A stretch of DNA of 64,000 bases from Brevibacillus parabrevis (lineage in GTDB: Bacteria; Bacillota; Bacilli; Brevibacillales; Brevibacillaceae), in the NCBI RefSeq assembly GCF_003710905.1, contig NZ_RHHV01000008.1:62001-126000 (forward strand), given 5' to 3'. This document shows positions 1 through 9,171 of this stretch, in pieces. The notes beneath the pieces were generated by a model. It saw only the letters and a program-made list of their open reading frames with translations. It ran no database searches and had not been told where the DNA came from. A program made the position numbers and the translations under genes. Positions within the stretch are counted from its first letter, which is position 1. The number at the start of each line of letters is the position of its first letter.

Positions 1-423
1 GCTGTTCATCTGGTTGGACCGAAAGCGGGACATGTCTACATCGGAAAATACGGTGTGCCATGCGAAGCGGACAAGGCGATGAGCGAGATTGATCCTTCGC
101 AGTACGACGGCGTGCTCGTTCCGGGCGGCTGGGCGCCGGACAAGCTGCGGCGTTATCCGGAGGTGCTCGCGTTTGTCCGTGCCATGCACGAGGCGAAAAA
201 GCCGATCGGTCACATCTGCCATGCAGGTTGGGTGCTCGCTTCGGCAAAAATTTTGCATGGAGTGAAAACAACGTCGACGCCAGGCATCAAGGATGACATG
301 GAAAACGCTGGTGCGATTTGGATCGATGAAGAGGTCGTGGTCGATGGACACATCGTCGGTTCCCGTCGTCCGCCAGATTTGCCAGCGTACGCCAAAGCTT
401 TCGCCGATTTGCTCGCACAGTAG
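1..423 (+). CDS. DJ-1/PfpI family protein, 3' part
   Basis: The reading frame is open from the first base of the window, so the 5' end is missing and only the last 140 residues are present. The segment VPGGW followed by GHICHAGW is the nucleophile elbow of the DJ-1/PfpI class I glutamine-amidotransferase-like fold; the Cys with the adjacent His is the expected reactive pair. Members act as general-stress proteases, deglycases or chaperones, and the sequence does not tell which. The final residues end in the normal C-terminal helix of the family. A hairpin terminator follows about 35 bp after the stop, so this is the last gene of its transcript. Confidence 0.88.
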   Translation, partial: AVHLVGPKAGHVYIGKYGVPCEADKAMSEIDPSQYDGVLVPGGWAPDKLRRYPEVLAFVRAMHEAKKPIGHICHAGWVLASAKILHGVKTTSTPGIKDDMENAGAIWIDEEVVVDGHIVGSRRPPDLPAYAKAFADLLAQ

Positions 424-455
424 CAAGCAGGCAATCCGAATATACGAGTGGAACG

Positions 456-495
456 AAAAGGCACACCCGCAGCGATCAAGCGGGTGTGCCTTTTC
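456..495 (+). terminator. Intrinsic terminator after the PfpI gene
   Basis: A GC-rich inverted repeat (AGGCACACCCGC with GCGGGTGTGCCT, loop about 9 bases) is flanked by A and T runs. It lies between the convergent PfpI gene and the germination operon, so it may work in both directions. Confidence 0.8.
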
Positions 496-515
496 TATGT
501 CCGTCAGCTTGCTCT

Positions 516-668
516 TCACGAGTTGGTTTTTCTGTCTTTTTTCCAGGGCGGATCGCCCCATTCGTGCAGCTTGTTGCTTGCGACATAAAACAGGTACGGA
601 ATCAAAAAAGCGAGCAAGGCTCCGCCGAAAGTGAGAAACGGAGGCAGAGAACCGAAGTATTTGAACAT
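516..668 (-). CDS. Small membrane protein at the end of the germinant receptor operon (possible D subunit)
   Basis: This 50-residue protein starts at MFKYFG, six bases after the stop of the GerC-type gene, with an AGGAAGG ribosome site that overlaps the end of that gene. A longer in-frame extension exists but would lie inside the upstream gene. The protein has one long hydrophobic segment (about residues 8-28) followed by a short polar tail with the motif GDPPWKK. Some GerA-type operons in Bacillus carry a fourth small membrane gene (a D subunit) that modulates germination. Position and size make that role plausible here, but the assignment is inferred from context, not from recognised homology. 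Confidence 0.7.
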   Translation of the reverse strand: MFKYFGSLPPFLTFGGALLAFLIPYLFYVASNKLHEWGDPPWKKDRKTNS

Positions 669-673
669 AACTG

Positions 674-1906
674 TCACCTTCCTTCCTCTAACTCTGAACG
701 GTTGATGGAGCCGACATTGCGCAAATACACCTTTGCTTCGACCTTGATCGTGCTCTTTTCGTACAGGCGCTGTCCGCTCTCCCAATCTTTCTGGATTTGT
801 TTCCAGAGCGAGTATTCTTTTTGCCGGATATTGCTGCCCAGCTTGATGACATCCACTTTCATTTCCTTATGCACCTTTTGCAGCGTGTCCAGACACATCC
901 GCTCGATTTCCTTGGCGAAGGCGCGTTCCAGCTTTTTCGTCTCTTCTTTGCTGAGAAAATCCATGAGCGCGTAGGCTTCCGCCAAAATGCCCTCGCATTC
1001 GATTTTGATGGTGAACTTGAAATTTTGCTTGTCTCGCAAGTCTTGCACGATTTCATGCTTCGTTCCTTGAATGTTCAATACGACGAGATCGCCTTTTACC
1101 TTGGCTTTCAACAGTCCTCCATCAATGCTCCCGGTGAGAAAGTTCAAGCCTTCCGTCTCTTCCTCGCCGAGAAAGCCGACCATCTGATTGTAGAGGGAAA
1201 ATACGGCGCTTCCTGCCATCTTGATTTCATTTTTTTCCGCCCGTACTCGGGGGATGACGAAGCTGAACGGATTAAGCAATTCTTCATGAATATCGCCGAT
1301 GCGTACCTCGGGGAGCATGCGCGCGTTTTTTTCGATATTTTCGCCAATCGAATTGATGTAGAGCGAGGGCAGCTTTTCTGTTTTCGGCTTGACCTCGATG
1401 ATGCTTTTGGCTAACCCGTTGGCAATAAACACTTTGCCGCTCCGTCTGGAATCCGGGTCGCGCAGCAGAAAGTCCATGGCGTTGGCGAAGCCGTTGGGAG
1501 TACGCGCCACTTCTTCGGAGATGACGAGCACTTTCAGATGCTGGTAAAAAGGAGCGCGGCTCGTACGCGTAGCCAGCTCGCGGGACACTTCGAAGAGCGA
1601 GTCACCCTCTGAGGTGAGGTTCAAAAACGCTTCGTTCGTCGTGTTTTGCCCGCCGCCGCCTCCCTGGCTACCCGCGATCAATCCTCCGGGGATGACGAGC
1701 TGATGGGTGACGAGAAAGCGTTGCTTCACTTTCGGTTTTCGCGGTGCCTCTTTGGCCGCCCGTTTTTCCACTTCTTTTGTCCGGGGCGCATCAATCGCAA
1801 TTCCGACGACAAAGCCGCGCTCCTCGATTTGCACCTGATCCCAGCACCCGGCGAGCAGAGCCGAGACGATGACGAGGATGGTCGGCAAGGCAAAGCGCTT
1901 ATTCAT
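674..1906 (-). CDS. Ger(x)C family spore germination lipoprotein
   Basis: The 410-residue protein opens with a lipoprotein signal peptide (lipobox LAGC, Cys about residue 21, then WDQ). Starting after lipidation with C-W-D is typical of GerAC/GerKC proteins. Family members are the outer-face C subunit of the GerA-type nutrient germinant receptor in the spore inner membrane. The gene overlaps the upstream permease gene by 8 bp, which points to translational coupling. The stretch GSQGGGGGQN is a glycine-rich linker near residue 80. The germinant cannot be read from the sequence. Confidence 0.93.
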   Translation of the reverse strand: MNKRFALPTILVIVSALLAGCWDQVQIEERGFVVGIAIDAPRTKEVEKRAAKEAPRKPKVKQRFLVTHQLVIPGGLIAGSQGGGGGQNTTNEAFLNLTSEGDSLFEVSRELATRTSRAPFYQHLKVLVISEEVARTPNGFANAMDFLLRDPDSRRSGKVFIANGLAKSIIEVKPKTEKLPSLYINSIGENIEKNARMLPEVRIGDIHEELLNPFSFVIPRVRAEKNEIKMAGSAVFSLYNQMVGFLGEEETEGLNFLTGSIDGGLLKAKVKGDLVVLNIQGTKHEIVQDLRDKQNFKFTIKIECEGILAEAYALMDFLSKEETKKLERAFAKEIERMCLDTLQKVHKEMKVDVIKLGSNIRQKEYSLWKQIQKDWESGQRLYEKSTIKVEAKVYLRNVGSINRSELEEGR

Positions 1907-3005
1907 GCCCCTTCACCCCGCGCATGATGGCGATCAGGAGCAGACAGATCGGACATAAATAGACGATGATCATGCCGAAATACGTGATGGCGTCCGCAAA
2001 AGCGAAGAAGTCGACCAGGTTTTGCGGCAACATCGCCACGAAGTAAATGATCGGCGACAGGGCCAAAATCCAGACCATCTTTTTCACTTTGCGAAACATG
2101 GAGGTCAGATTGAGAATGGTGATGTCGAGCCACATGACGCACGTGTTGAAAATGGTCATGATCCAGATCGTGAAAAACATGGACTCTACCCGTTCAAAAA
2201 AACCGCCGGGAATTTCTACTTCCTTCGCGAGGTCAATGGTCGGATAGGTCAGATTTTTGGCGACCTCGGCGGAAAAGACCCCGATGACAAAAATGTAGAT
2301 GGTGACGTAAAGGGAGACGGGGATGAACAGCCCCAGAAGCATTGCTTTAGGTCCTTCCTCTGGATTTCTCATCAACATCGTATAGAACAGGATGATTTCA
2401 AAGCCGGAGTAAGAAAGCCCGACCGCTTTGGAGCCTTCCAGAAGTGATTTCCAGCTTGAAGAAAAATAAGGCCGGATGTTTTCGATTTCCAACAGTTGCG
2501 TGGTGAACACCAGAACGAAAAAGATCACGACGAGGACAACGGGCAGAAAAAGCAGGTTCAGCCGCAGCATGGCGATACGCGATCCAGCCACGGCGTATTG
2601 TACGATCAACAAAAAGCTGAGGGTAATCATCTCGACGGGCGTACTGTAAAACAAATACTGCTTGGCGATATTTCCGATCGCGCGGATTTCAAACGACACA
2701 AACAGCATCGTGTACAGACAGACGAGCAAGGTCAGCGCATAGGCGACAGGTTTGCTCGCGATGATAGCGGTGTAGTCAAAAAACGTTTGCCGGGGAAAGC
2801 GTGCCGCCAGCTTCGCCAGCAACCACCCGATCAATAAAGCGACAAGCCCGCTGATCACGACAGAAATCAAGCCGTCGAACCCGCTCGTTGCTTTTGCCAG
2901 GGCGCGGGGAAAAGTGAGGATGCCCACCCCGACTGTAACCGAGGCGATGTTGATGCCCATATGATTTTTGCTAATCATTTTTTCCGACAAGGTTTGTGCA
3001 CTCAT
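1899..3005 (-). CDS. GerAB/GerKB family spore germination permease
   Basis: This 368-residue protein has about ten hydrophobic segments and the N-terminal pattern INIASVTVGVGILTFPRAL typical of GerAB/KB members of the amino acid-polyamine transporter superfamily. It is the B subunit of a germinant receptor, thought to bind the germinant within the membrane and to relay the signal to the A and C subunits. It overlaps the A-subunit gene by 4 bp and the C-subunit gene by 8 bp. The operon order is A-B-C, as in gerA, rather than A-C-B as in gerK of B. subtilis. Confidence 0.94.
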   Translation of the reverse strand: MSAQTLSEKMISKNHMGINIASVTVGVGILTFPRALAKATSGFDGLISVVISGLVALLIGWLLAKLAARFPRQTFFDYTAIIASKPVAYALTLLVCLYTMLFVSFEIRAIGNIAKQYLFYSTPVEMITLSFLLIVQYAVAGSRIAMLRLNLLFLPVVLVVIFFVLVFTTQLLEIENIRPYFSSSWKSLLEGSKAVGLSYSGFEIILFYTMLMRNPEEGPKAMLLGLFIPVSLYVTIYIFVIGVFSAEVAKNLTYPTIDLAKEVEIPGGFFERVESMFFTIWIMTIFNTCVMWLDITILNLTSMFRKVKKMVWILALSPIIYFVAMLPQNLVDFFAFADAITYFGMIIVYLCPICLLLIAIMRGVKGHE

Positions 3006-4576
3006 TTGGAATCCCCTGTTCTCATGCGAATTTCATCTTCTGGATGCAGGGCTTGCGGCCGCTCTTTCAAGAAGGTCACAGGTGCGCGCAAGATCAAATC
3101 TTTCCAGTCCCTGGGCATTTGCGGCGCAAGCGGAGCCAGGTACGGATAGCCGATGCTCGTCAAATTCGACAGGTGGATCATGATGGCGATCAAGCTCAAA
3201 ATGACCCCGTATATTCCGAAGATGGCCGCGCCAAACATGGCGAAAAACCGGATCATGCGAAAAGCGATCGCCAACTGAAAGGACGGGATCGCAAAAGAGG
3301 AGATGGCTGTTAGCGCGACGACGATGACCATGACCGGGCTTACAATCCCGGCGGATACGGCTGCATCTCCGATGACCAAACCGCCGACGATCCCGACGGT
3401 TTGTCCGATCGGCTTGGGCAGGCGCAGCCCGGCTTCCTGAAGCAACTCCATGGTCGTGATCATCATGAGCGATTCAATGAAGGCGGGAAACGGAACACCG
3501 TCTCGCGTGGCGGCAATCGAGAAGGCGAGATCGGACGGGATCAAGCCCGGGTGAAACGTCACAAGTGCGATATACAACGATGGGGAAAACACCGCGAAAA
3601 AAGCGGCCAGATAGCGTAAAAGCCGTGTCAGTGTACCGACGATCCAGCGTTCGTAGTAATCCTCCGGCGAGTGCAGAAGCAGGCCAATTGTGACAGGGAG
3701 GATCAACACCATCGGCGTACCGTCGAGCAGGATCGCTACGCGTCCTTGAAACAGCGAAGCGCTGACCTTGTCCGGCCGTTCGGTGTTGTGAGCCTGCGGG
3801 AAGGGCGAGAGAAAATCGTCCTCGATCCACTGTTCGATAAAACCGGATTCCTCGACTTCGTCAATGTCAATCGTGGCAATCCGCCGTCTGACCTCGTCCA
3901 GCATTTCGTGATCGACGATGTCATCTATATAGGCGATGATCAGCTCGGTTTTGCTGCGTGTCCCTACCCATGAACTTTCAAAGCGCAGATTGGGGTCTTT
4001 TACCCGTCTGCGGATGCGCACGGTATTATCGCGGATGCTTTCCGTGAAGCCGTCCCGTGGGCCGCGAACGAGTCCCTCGGAGACTGGCTCTTCGATGCCG
4101 CGGGTTTTCCAGCCTTTGCTGTCGATGAGGATCAGCTCGCTGGAACCATCGACAAACAGGGCTGTGTCTCCGGACAAAATACAGTCGAGGGCTGCGGTAA
4201 GCGATGTTTCTTTTTTGATCTCGACAACGGACAATACTTCTTCAAAAAGGAGCTGGATGATCTCGTCAGGTTCAGGGGGAACCGATTTTTCCGAGGTGGA
4301 GATCATCAACTGGATGTGCCCCAGGACTTGGTTATGCAGCATATCCGAATCCGCTAATCCGTCAAGGGCAATGACCGCGCACGTATGGTTTGTATTGCCG
4401 ATGAGAAACGTGCGGATCAGCAAATCGTGGGGGTTGCCCAATAAAGTACGGAACAGCTCCAAGTTATCCGCAAGGTTGGGAGAGAGCGTTAATTCAGGCG
4501 TTTGCCGCTGTTGCATGTGCTGGGAAAAGGGAGAGGTTTTCTTTTTGCGTCGCTGGGCGAAAAATTTTCGCATCAT
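3002..4576 (-). CDS. GerAA/GerKA family spore germination protein
   Basis: The 524-residue A subunit has a hydrophilic N-terminal half carrying the GerA-family core (KDPNLRFESSWVGTRSKTE and the IDDIVD region about residues 190-220) and a C-terminal half with about five membrane helices. These include PFPAFIESLMMITTMELL and the LPKPIGQTVGIVGGLVIGDA signature. It is the first gene of a minus-strand receptor operon expressed, by family precedent, in the forespore. The ribosome site GGGAGGG precedes ATG ATG. A CATGCTA sequence about 28 bp upstream resembles a sigma-G -10 box, but I see no matching -35. The operon diverges from the dynamin genes. Confidence 0.94.
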   Translation of the reverse strand: MMRKFFAQRRKKKTSPFSQHMQQRQTPELTLSPNLADNLELFRTLLGNPHDLLIRTFLIGNTNHTCAVIALDGLADSDMLHNQVLGHIQLMISTSEKSVPPEPDEIIQLLFEEVLSVVEIKKETSLTAALDCILSGDTALFVDGSSELILIDSKGWKTRGIEEPVSEGLVRGPRDGFTESIRDNTVRIRRRVKDPNLRFESSWVGTRSKTELIIAYIDDIVDHEMLDEVRRRIATIDIDEVEESGFIEQWIEDDFLSPFPQAHNTERPDKVSASLFQGRVAILLDGTPMVLILPVTIGLLLHSPEDYYERWIVGTLTRLLRYLAAFFAVFSPSLYIALVTFHPGLIPSDLAFSIAATRDGVPFPAFIESLMMITTMELLQEAGLRLPKPIGQTVGIVGGLVIGDAAVSAGIVSPVMVIVVALTAISSFAIPSFQLAIAFRMIRFFAMFGAAIFGIYGVILSLIAIMIHLSNLTSIGYPYLAPLAPQMPRDWKDLILRAPVTFLKERPQALHPEDEIRMRTGDSK

Positions 4577-4717
4577 GGAATTCCCTCCCGTTCAAAATGC
4601 GAATAGCATGTTAGTGCGATTTTTTCCAGAACAGAGGGAAATTATGCGGATGAAAGTTCCACGACAAACTTTCGCACAAAGAATTGAACAACCCTATGAG
4701 GTATGATACATTCGGCA

Positions 4718-4726
4718 TGGTAGAAT
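4718..4726 (+). promoter_or_regulatory. Candidate extended -10 promoter for the dynamin operon
   Basis: TGGTAGAAT fits the extended -10 form TGnTAnAAT about 50 bp before the likely start of the first dynamin gene. No convincing -35 hexamer lies 16-18 bp upstream. Confidence 0.35.
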
Positions 4727-4773
4727 AGAGAGTAGTAGAGAGAGTAGGAATGACGGAGAAGGGTGGAATAGTA

Positions 4774-6423
4774 GTGCTTGACAGTCAAGTTTTGGTTCGG
4801 GATACAGACTTTTCAAGACTCGCGCTTACATGGGAGCAGCTTGCGCAGTTGATGGGGGAGCAGGGAGATGCGACAACCCCTGCCAAACTGAGACAGTTGG
4901 CTGAAAAAACAAGGAGAGCAGAGTTGAACATCGCTTTTTGCGGACACTTCTCCGCAGGAAAGTCCACGATGATCAATACGCTTCTGGGCGTCAGCCTGCT
5001 GCCGTCCAATCCCATACCGACCAGCGCCAATGTAGTGAAGATCCGCGGGGGCGAAAAAGCCGCTCGCGTCTATACAATGAACGGCGATGTCGTGACGTTT
5101 GATCCGGATACGGAGATGGAGAAGCTCAAGCAGTTTGCGGTCGATGGGGATACCGTTGAATCGGTGGAAGTTTCCTATCCCGGAACGCTGCTCGACGAAC
5201 ACTCCAGCCTGCTCGATACCCCGGGGATCGACTCGACGGACGCCGCGCACAAAATCGCTACGGAATCCGCGCTGCACCTTGCAGATGTGGTCATTTACAT
5301 GATGGATTACAACCACGTCCAGGCAGAAGAGAACTTCAATTTTACGAAAACGTTGAAAGACCGCGGCAAACCAGTGTATCTGGTCGTGAACATGATCGAC
5401 AAGCACATTGACTTTGAGCTTGATTTCGAGAGCTACAAGGAAAGTGTGGAGGAAGCGTTTGCGACCTGGAACATTCATCCGGACGGCATTTTTTACACGT
5501 CCCTGGCTGAGCCTGACCACCCGGAAAATCAGTACGTGGAGCTGAAGCAAAAGCTGCTCTCGCTGATTGCCGGACGCGAAGAACTGGTAGCAAAAAGCGT
5601 GCGCAGTGCCGCCGAGCATCTGATCGAGGAGCACGTGCAGGCAGTGAAGGCAAGCCATGCGCAAACGCGCCAGGAGCTTGAGAACAAGCTGGACAGCCTG
5701 AATGTGGCGGATGTAGACAGCCGCGATGCACATGCTGTCGCCGCTGCGCTTGAACAGGCGCAGGCGATCATGCAGTCGCTCGGCAACCGTGCGGCAGAAG
5801 CGCGTGCCCAGATGGAAAAAGAGTTGGGTGTTTTGCTCGACAACGCCCGCTTGACCTACTACAGCACGAGCGAAGCAGCGGCAAGCTACCTGGAAAGCCG
5901 CAAGCCAGGCTTCAAAATGGGCTTTTTGTTCGCAGGGAAAAAGACGGAGGAAGAGCGTCAGCGCCGCGAGGAAGCACTTCTGGCCGAGTTCCGCGAAAAG
6001 GTGGCGGGCAATCTCGACTTCCATTTCAAGGAATTGATGAGCAAACAATTGCAAGCGTACGAGCTGCGCGACGAAGATTACCACGCACGCGTCCATGCGA
6101 CCGAGATTGTGATTACGGGCGAGTTTCTTGCCAAGCACATCAAGGATGGAGCGGCTTCCCGCGAATATGTGATGAACTACTGTACAGATGTCGCAAGCGC
6201 GATCAAACTGGAGTACAGACGCGCTGGCCTTGCGTTCATCGAGGAAGTCATCGCGCGCCTTGCGACCAACATGCAGGCGGAGAGCGCTTCGCAGCAGGAG
6301 CGTCTCGACGTGCTGCGCGAGATGGCCGCGGTGCACGGGCAGTTGGCCAGCTTTACTGCAAGCGAGGAAAACATAAGAGAGCGATTGCAGGCAATCATGC
6401 GTGAAGGAGAACAAGAATCATGA
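4774..6423 (+). CDS. Dynamin-like GTPase, first half of a split DynA-type pair
   Basis: The protein has GTPase motifs typical of bacterial dynamins: P-loop GHFSAGKST (about residues 57-65), switch region PTSAN with the conserved Thr, G3 DTPGID (148-153) and G4-like VNMIDK. Long helical segments follow, as in the dynamin middle domain. I prefer the GTG at 4774 because AAGGGTGG sits 7 bp before it. An ATG at 4750 would add 8 residues but has a poorer ribosome site. The P-loop context closely resembles domain D1 of B. subtilis DynA (YpbR), which protects and fuses membranes. Its stop codon overlaps the ATG of a second dynamin gene, so the two halves are probably made together. Confidence 0.9.
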   Translation: MLDSQVLVRDTDFSRLALTWEQLAQLMGEQGDATTPAKLRQLAEKTRRAELNIAFCGHFSAGKSTMINTLLGVSLLPSNPIPTSANVVKIRGGEKAARVYTMNGDVVTFDPDTEMEKLKQFAVDGDTVESVEVSYPGTLLDEHSSLLDTPGIDSTDAAHKIATESALHLADVVIYMMDYNHVQAEENFNFTKTLKDRGKPVYLVVNMIDKHIDFELDFESYKESVEEAFATWNIHPDGIFYTSLAEPDHPENQYVELKQKLLSLIAGREELVAKSVRSAAEHLIEEHVQAVKASHAQTRQELENKLDSLNVADVDSRDAHAVAAALEQAQAIMQSLGNRAAEARAQMEKELGVLLDNARLTYYSTSEAAASYLESRKPGFKMGFLFAGKKTEEERQRREEALLAEFREKVAGNLDFHFKELMSKQLQAYELRDEDYHARVHATEIVITGEFLAKHIKDGAASREYVMNYCTDVASAIKLEYRRAGLAFIEEVIARLATNMQAESASQQERLDVLREMAAVHGQLASFTASEENIRERLQAIMREGEQES

Positions 6424-8387
6424 ATCAGCTACGAGACAAATTAGTTGCAGCAGCAGAACGTCTGCGGCGCGCGAGTCACGAAATCGTTTCCGTACCAGGG
6501 ATGCAAGCACAGGCGCAGGCGATGCTGGATCGCGCAGACCGTCTGACAGCGAACCGCTTCACTGTTGCGCTGTTCGGCGCGTTCAGCGCGGGTAAATCTT
6601 CTTTTGCCAATGCCTTGATGGGCGATCTCGTCCTGCCTGTATCCCCGAATCCGACTACGGCAGCGATCAACAAAATCATGCCGCCGAGTGAGGAGCATCC
6701 GCACGGCACAGTCCGCGTGGTGCTGAAAAGCAGGGAAGCGATCGAGCAGGATGTGCTGCGCTCGCTCGCTGTTTTCGGATTGCACGCTTCCAGTCTGGAA
6801 AGCGCTTTGGCCGAGCTGGACAAGATCGATGTGGCGCAAATTCCGCCGACAGCGAAGCCGCACTATACGTTCCTGAAAGCCGTCACAAAAGGGCTGGGCG
6901 AGATGAATGCTCACCTGGGCGGAGAGCTGATTGTCGACATGCAGGCGTTCAAAGGCTTTGTTGCCAAAGAAGAAAAAGCTTGCTTCGCCGAATACATCGA
7001 GCTGTTTTATTCCTGCCCGCTGACTGACCAGGGCATCGTGCTGGTCGATACGCCTGGGGCGGATTCGATCAATGCCCGCCATACGGGCGTGGCGTTTGAA
7101 TACATGAAAAACGCGGACGCTGTTCTGTTCGTCACTTATTACAACCATGCGTTTTCCCAGGCAGACCGCGAATTTTTGCTGCAAATGGGCCGGGTCAAGG
7201 ACACCTTCGAGATGGACAAGATGTTCTTCATCGTCAATGCAGCCGATCTCGCCGCTTCCCAGGAAGAGTTGCAGGGCGTGATTACGCACGTAGAGAAAAA
7301 CTTGCTCACTTGTGGCATCCGTTTGCCGCGCATTTATCCGGTATCCAGCCAGACCGCGCTGTTGGCGCGCATGCACGAAAAAGGCAAGCTGGCTGCCTCG
7401 GCGGAAAAAGTATACCGTCAACGCACGCAAACAGCAGAAGGCGAGCCGCTTATGGCAGCAGACGAAGCGTTCAAGCTGTCCGGCATGGCTTCGTTTGAGG
7501 CAGAGTTCTTGCGTTTCACTATCGAGGAACTGACGCAAATTGCCGTGAACGCAGCGACAGGCGAAATTCGCCGCGCTTTCGACACGCTGAACGAGTTCAT
7601 GCGCATGGCTCAATCTGGCGAAGACGAGCGCCTCGCGCGCAAAGAAGCGGCGAGCAAGGCCCAATCCGGGGCACTGGCTGCTGTTTCCGCGCTGGCGACT
7701 GCTTCGTACGAGCGCGACTTGGCAAAAGAACGGGAAGAGCTGCTCTACTACGTCAAGCAACGGCTGTTCTTCCGTTTTAACGAGTTGTTCAATGTGGCGT
7801 TCAACCCGGCTGTCCTGAAAGAAGACGGACGCAACATGAAGCAAGCCCTCCAAGGCTGCATGACCGATCTGTTGCGCTCGATCAGCTACGACCTGGCGCA
7901 GGAGCTGCGTGCGACCACGCTGCGCCTGGAGAAGTTTTTGAGCAAGCAGGGAACAGCACTCGTTTCCGCTTGGCAAAAAGATGTGCATGCTTTCGCGGCA
8001 GGCTTGACACTGGCGCCGTACCAGCAGCGCCAGGTAGAGACGTTGAATTTTGCCGAGGAATTGCCTGTAGCGGAAGGGGCATTCCAGCCAGCGCTCGGAC
8101 TGTTCAAAAACACGAAAGACTTTTTCGAACTGGACGGCAAGCTGAAGCTGCGCGAAGAACTGGAAAAGCGCATGCAGGAGCCTGTAACGGCTTACGTGGC
8201 GACCGGAAGCGAACAGCTGAATCAGCAGTTTACGGCTTTGTTCAACGAGCTTGTCACCACGGAGCGCAACCGGGTAGTCGAGCAAATCAACGAATACTTC
8301 ACAGGATTGTTCGCCGCGCTGGATATGACGGTCGATCTGGACGAGCTGGGAGCGAAAGTAGATCGCGTAGCGGCAGAGCTTTCCTAA
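6420..8387 (+). CDS. Dynamin-like GTPase, second half of a split DynA-type pair
   Basis: This 655-residue protein has its own P-loop GAFSAGKSS (residues 53-61), G3 DTPGADS (about 210-216) and a degenerate G4 VNAADL. Extended helical regions follow, with a hydrophobic or aromatic stretch near residues 555-575 (GLFKNTKDFFEL) that could be the membrane-binding paddle. The ATG overlaps the preceding stop in an ATGA arrangement. B. subtilis DynA is one chain of about 1190 residues with two dynamin modules; here the two modules are separate proteins of 549 and 655 residues. A hetero-oligomer that replaces the fused protein is the simplest reading. A hairpin terminator follows. Confidence 0.92.
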   Translation: MNQLRDKLVAAAERLRRASHEIVSVPGMQAQAQAMLDRADRLTANRFTVALFGAFSAGKSSFANALMGDLVLPVSPNPTTAAINKIMPPSEEHPHGTVRVVLKSREAIEQDVLRSLAVFGLHASSLESALAELDKIDVAQIPPTAKPHYTFLKAVTKGLGEMNAHLGGELIVDMQAFKGFVAKEEKACFAEYIELFYSCPLTDQGIVLVDTPGADSINARHTGVAFEYMKNADAVLFVTYYNHAFSQADREFLLQMGRVKDTFEMDKMFFIVNAADLAASQEELQGVITHVEKNLLTCGIRLPRIYPVSSQTALLARMHEKGKLAASAEKVYRQRTQTAEGEPLMAADEAFKLSGMASFEAEFLRFTIEELTQIAVNAATGEIRRAFDTLNEFMRMAQSGEDERLARKEAASKAQSGALAAVSALATASYERDLAKEREELLYYVKQRLFFRFNELFNVAFNPAVLKEDGRNMKQALQGCMTDLLRSISYDLAQELRATTLRLEKFLSKQGTALVSAWQKDVHAFAAGLTLAPYQQRQVETLNFAEELPVAEGAFQPALGLFKNTKDFFELDGKLKLREELEKRMQEPVTAYVATGSEQLNQQFTALFNELVTTERNRVVEQINEYFTGLFAALDMTVDLDELGAKVDRVAAELS

Positions 8388-8419
8388 CACCTCATCAAGT
8401 CAAAAGGATAAGGCAAAAG

Positions 8420-8474
8420 ACAAAAGGCAGTTCGCGCTCTCGTCAGGCAAATGACGGGCGTGACTGCCTTTTGT
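8420..8474 (+). terminator. Terminator-like structure after the dynamin operon
   Basis: ACAAAAGGCAGT pairs with ACTGCCTTTTGT, and an inner CGTCA/TGACG hairpin sits in the loop. The flanking A and T runs allow it to serve the convergent acetyltransferase gene as well. Confidence 0.7.
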
Positions 8475-8528
8475 TGTTGGCTGCGCCTGAGCATGGGGGG
8501 CGCAGCCTGCCTTCTTTTGGCGATGTGG

Positions 8529-9107
8529 CTATTGTTTCCGCGCAAGCTGCTCCCATTCCTCGCGCAAAATGCCCATTTTGATCGCATCGTAGTATTCGCC
8601 GCGAACGATCCGCGCTTTTCGCACTCTGGCTTCTTCCTGCATGCCGAGTCGAGCGGCGAGCTTGATCATGCGCTCATTGCCCGACCAGGTGCCGATTCCC
8701 AGCCGCACCGTATCCATATGGGTGAACAAGTAATCCATCCACATCGCGAACGCTTCCTGCCCGTAGCCATTTGACCAGTAGCGCGAATCGTAAATGACAA
8801 TGCCGATTTCAAACCAGTTCGTCTCCTGGGATACCCAATATCGGCCGACGCTGCCGCGCAGCTCTCCGTCGATCTCGATGATCAGCTGTGTGCGCGGAGC
8901 ATCTGTGCCGGCCAGCGCGAGTGATTCCGCGCGGCGAGGCAGGGTGCGGTACTCGTCCAGCGTCATTGGATCGAGCGGCTTGTACGGGCCGTTCCAGTTG
9001 AGATGCTCCCGGTCTTTCGCTTCGTAGTTCCAGTAGTAGAGCGTATCGATATCCTCATGGCGGATGTCGCGCAACAAAACTTTTTTTCCTTGCAAATGGA
9101 CGTGCAT
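8529..9107 (-). CDS. GNAT family N-acetyltransferase (RimJ/RimL-like)
   Basis: This 192-residue protein begins with GKKVLLRDIRHEDIDTLYYW, the usual opening of RimJ/RimL-type acetyltransferases. It carries the acetyl-CoA-binding segment WSNGYGQEAFAMWMDYLF (about residues 109-126) and the closing GIGTWSGNERMIKLAARLGM of motif B. A GAGGAG ribosome site precedes the ATG. The gene is divergent from a MocR-type regulator with a 114-bp spacer that holds a direct repeat, so that regulator may control it. The substrate cannot be told; antibiotics, polyamines and protein N-termini are all possible in this family. Confidence 0.88.
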   Translation of the reverse strand: MHVHLQGKKVLLRDIRHEDIDTLYYWNYEAKDREHLNWNGPYKPLDPMTLDEYRTLPRRAESLALAGTDAPRTQLIIEIDGELRGSVGRYWVSQETNWFEIGIVIYDSRYWSNGYGQEAFAMWMDYLFTHMDTVRLGIGTWSGNERMIKLAARLGMQEEARVRKARIVRGEYYDAIKMGILREEWEQLARKQ

Positions 9108-9171
9108 GATTTTTCTCCTCTCTGCTTGAACAATCTGTTACCATTACTGTACGGGAAAATGTTCTGCATAC

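Noticed and set aside
4598..4605. Sigma-G-like -10 (CATGCTA) before the germination operon
   Set aside because: Context is right but no -35 at proper spacing; noted only in the gene entry.
4813..8390. Long minus-strand open frames (about 530 and 650 codons) opposite the two dynamin genes
   Set aside because: They mirror the codon pattern of the plus-strand genes, lack motifs and ribosome sites, and are shadows of GC-rich coding sequence.
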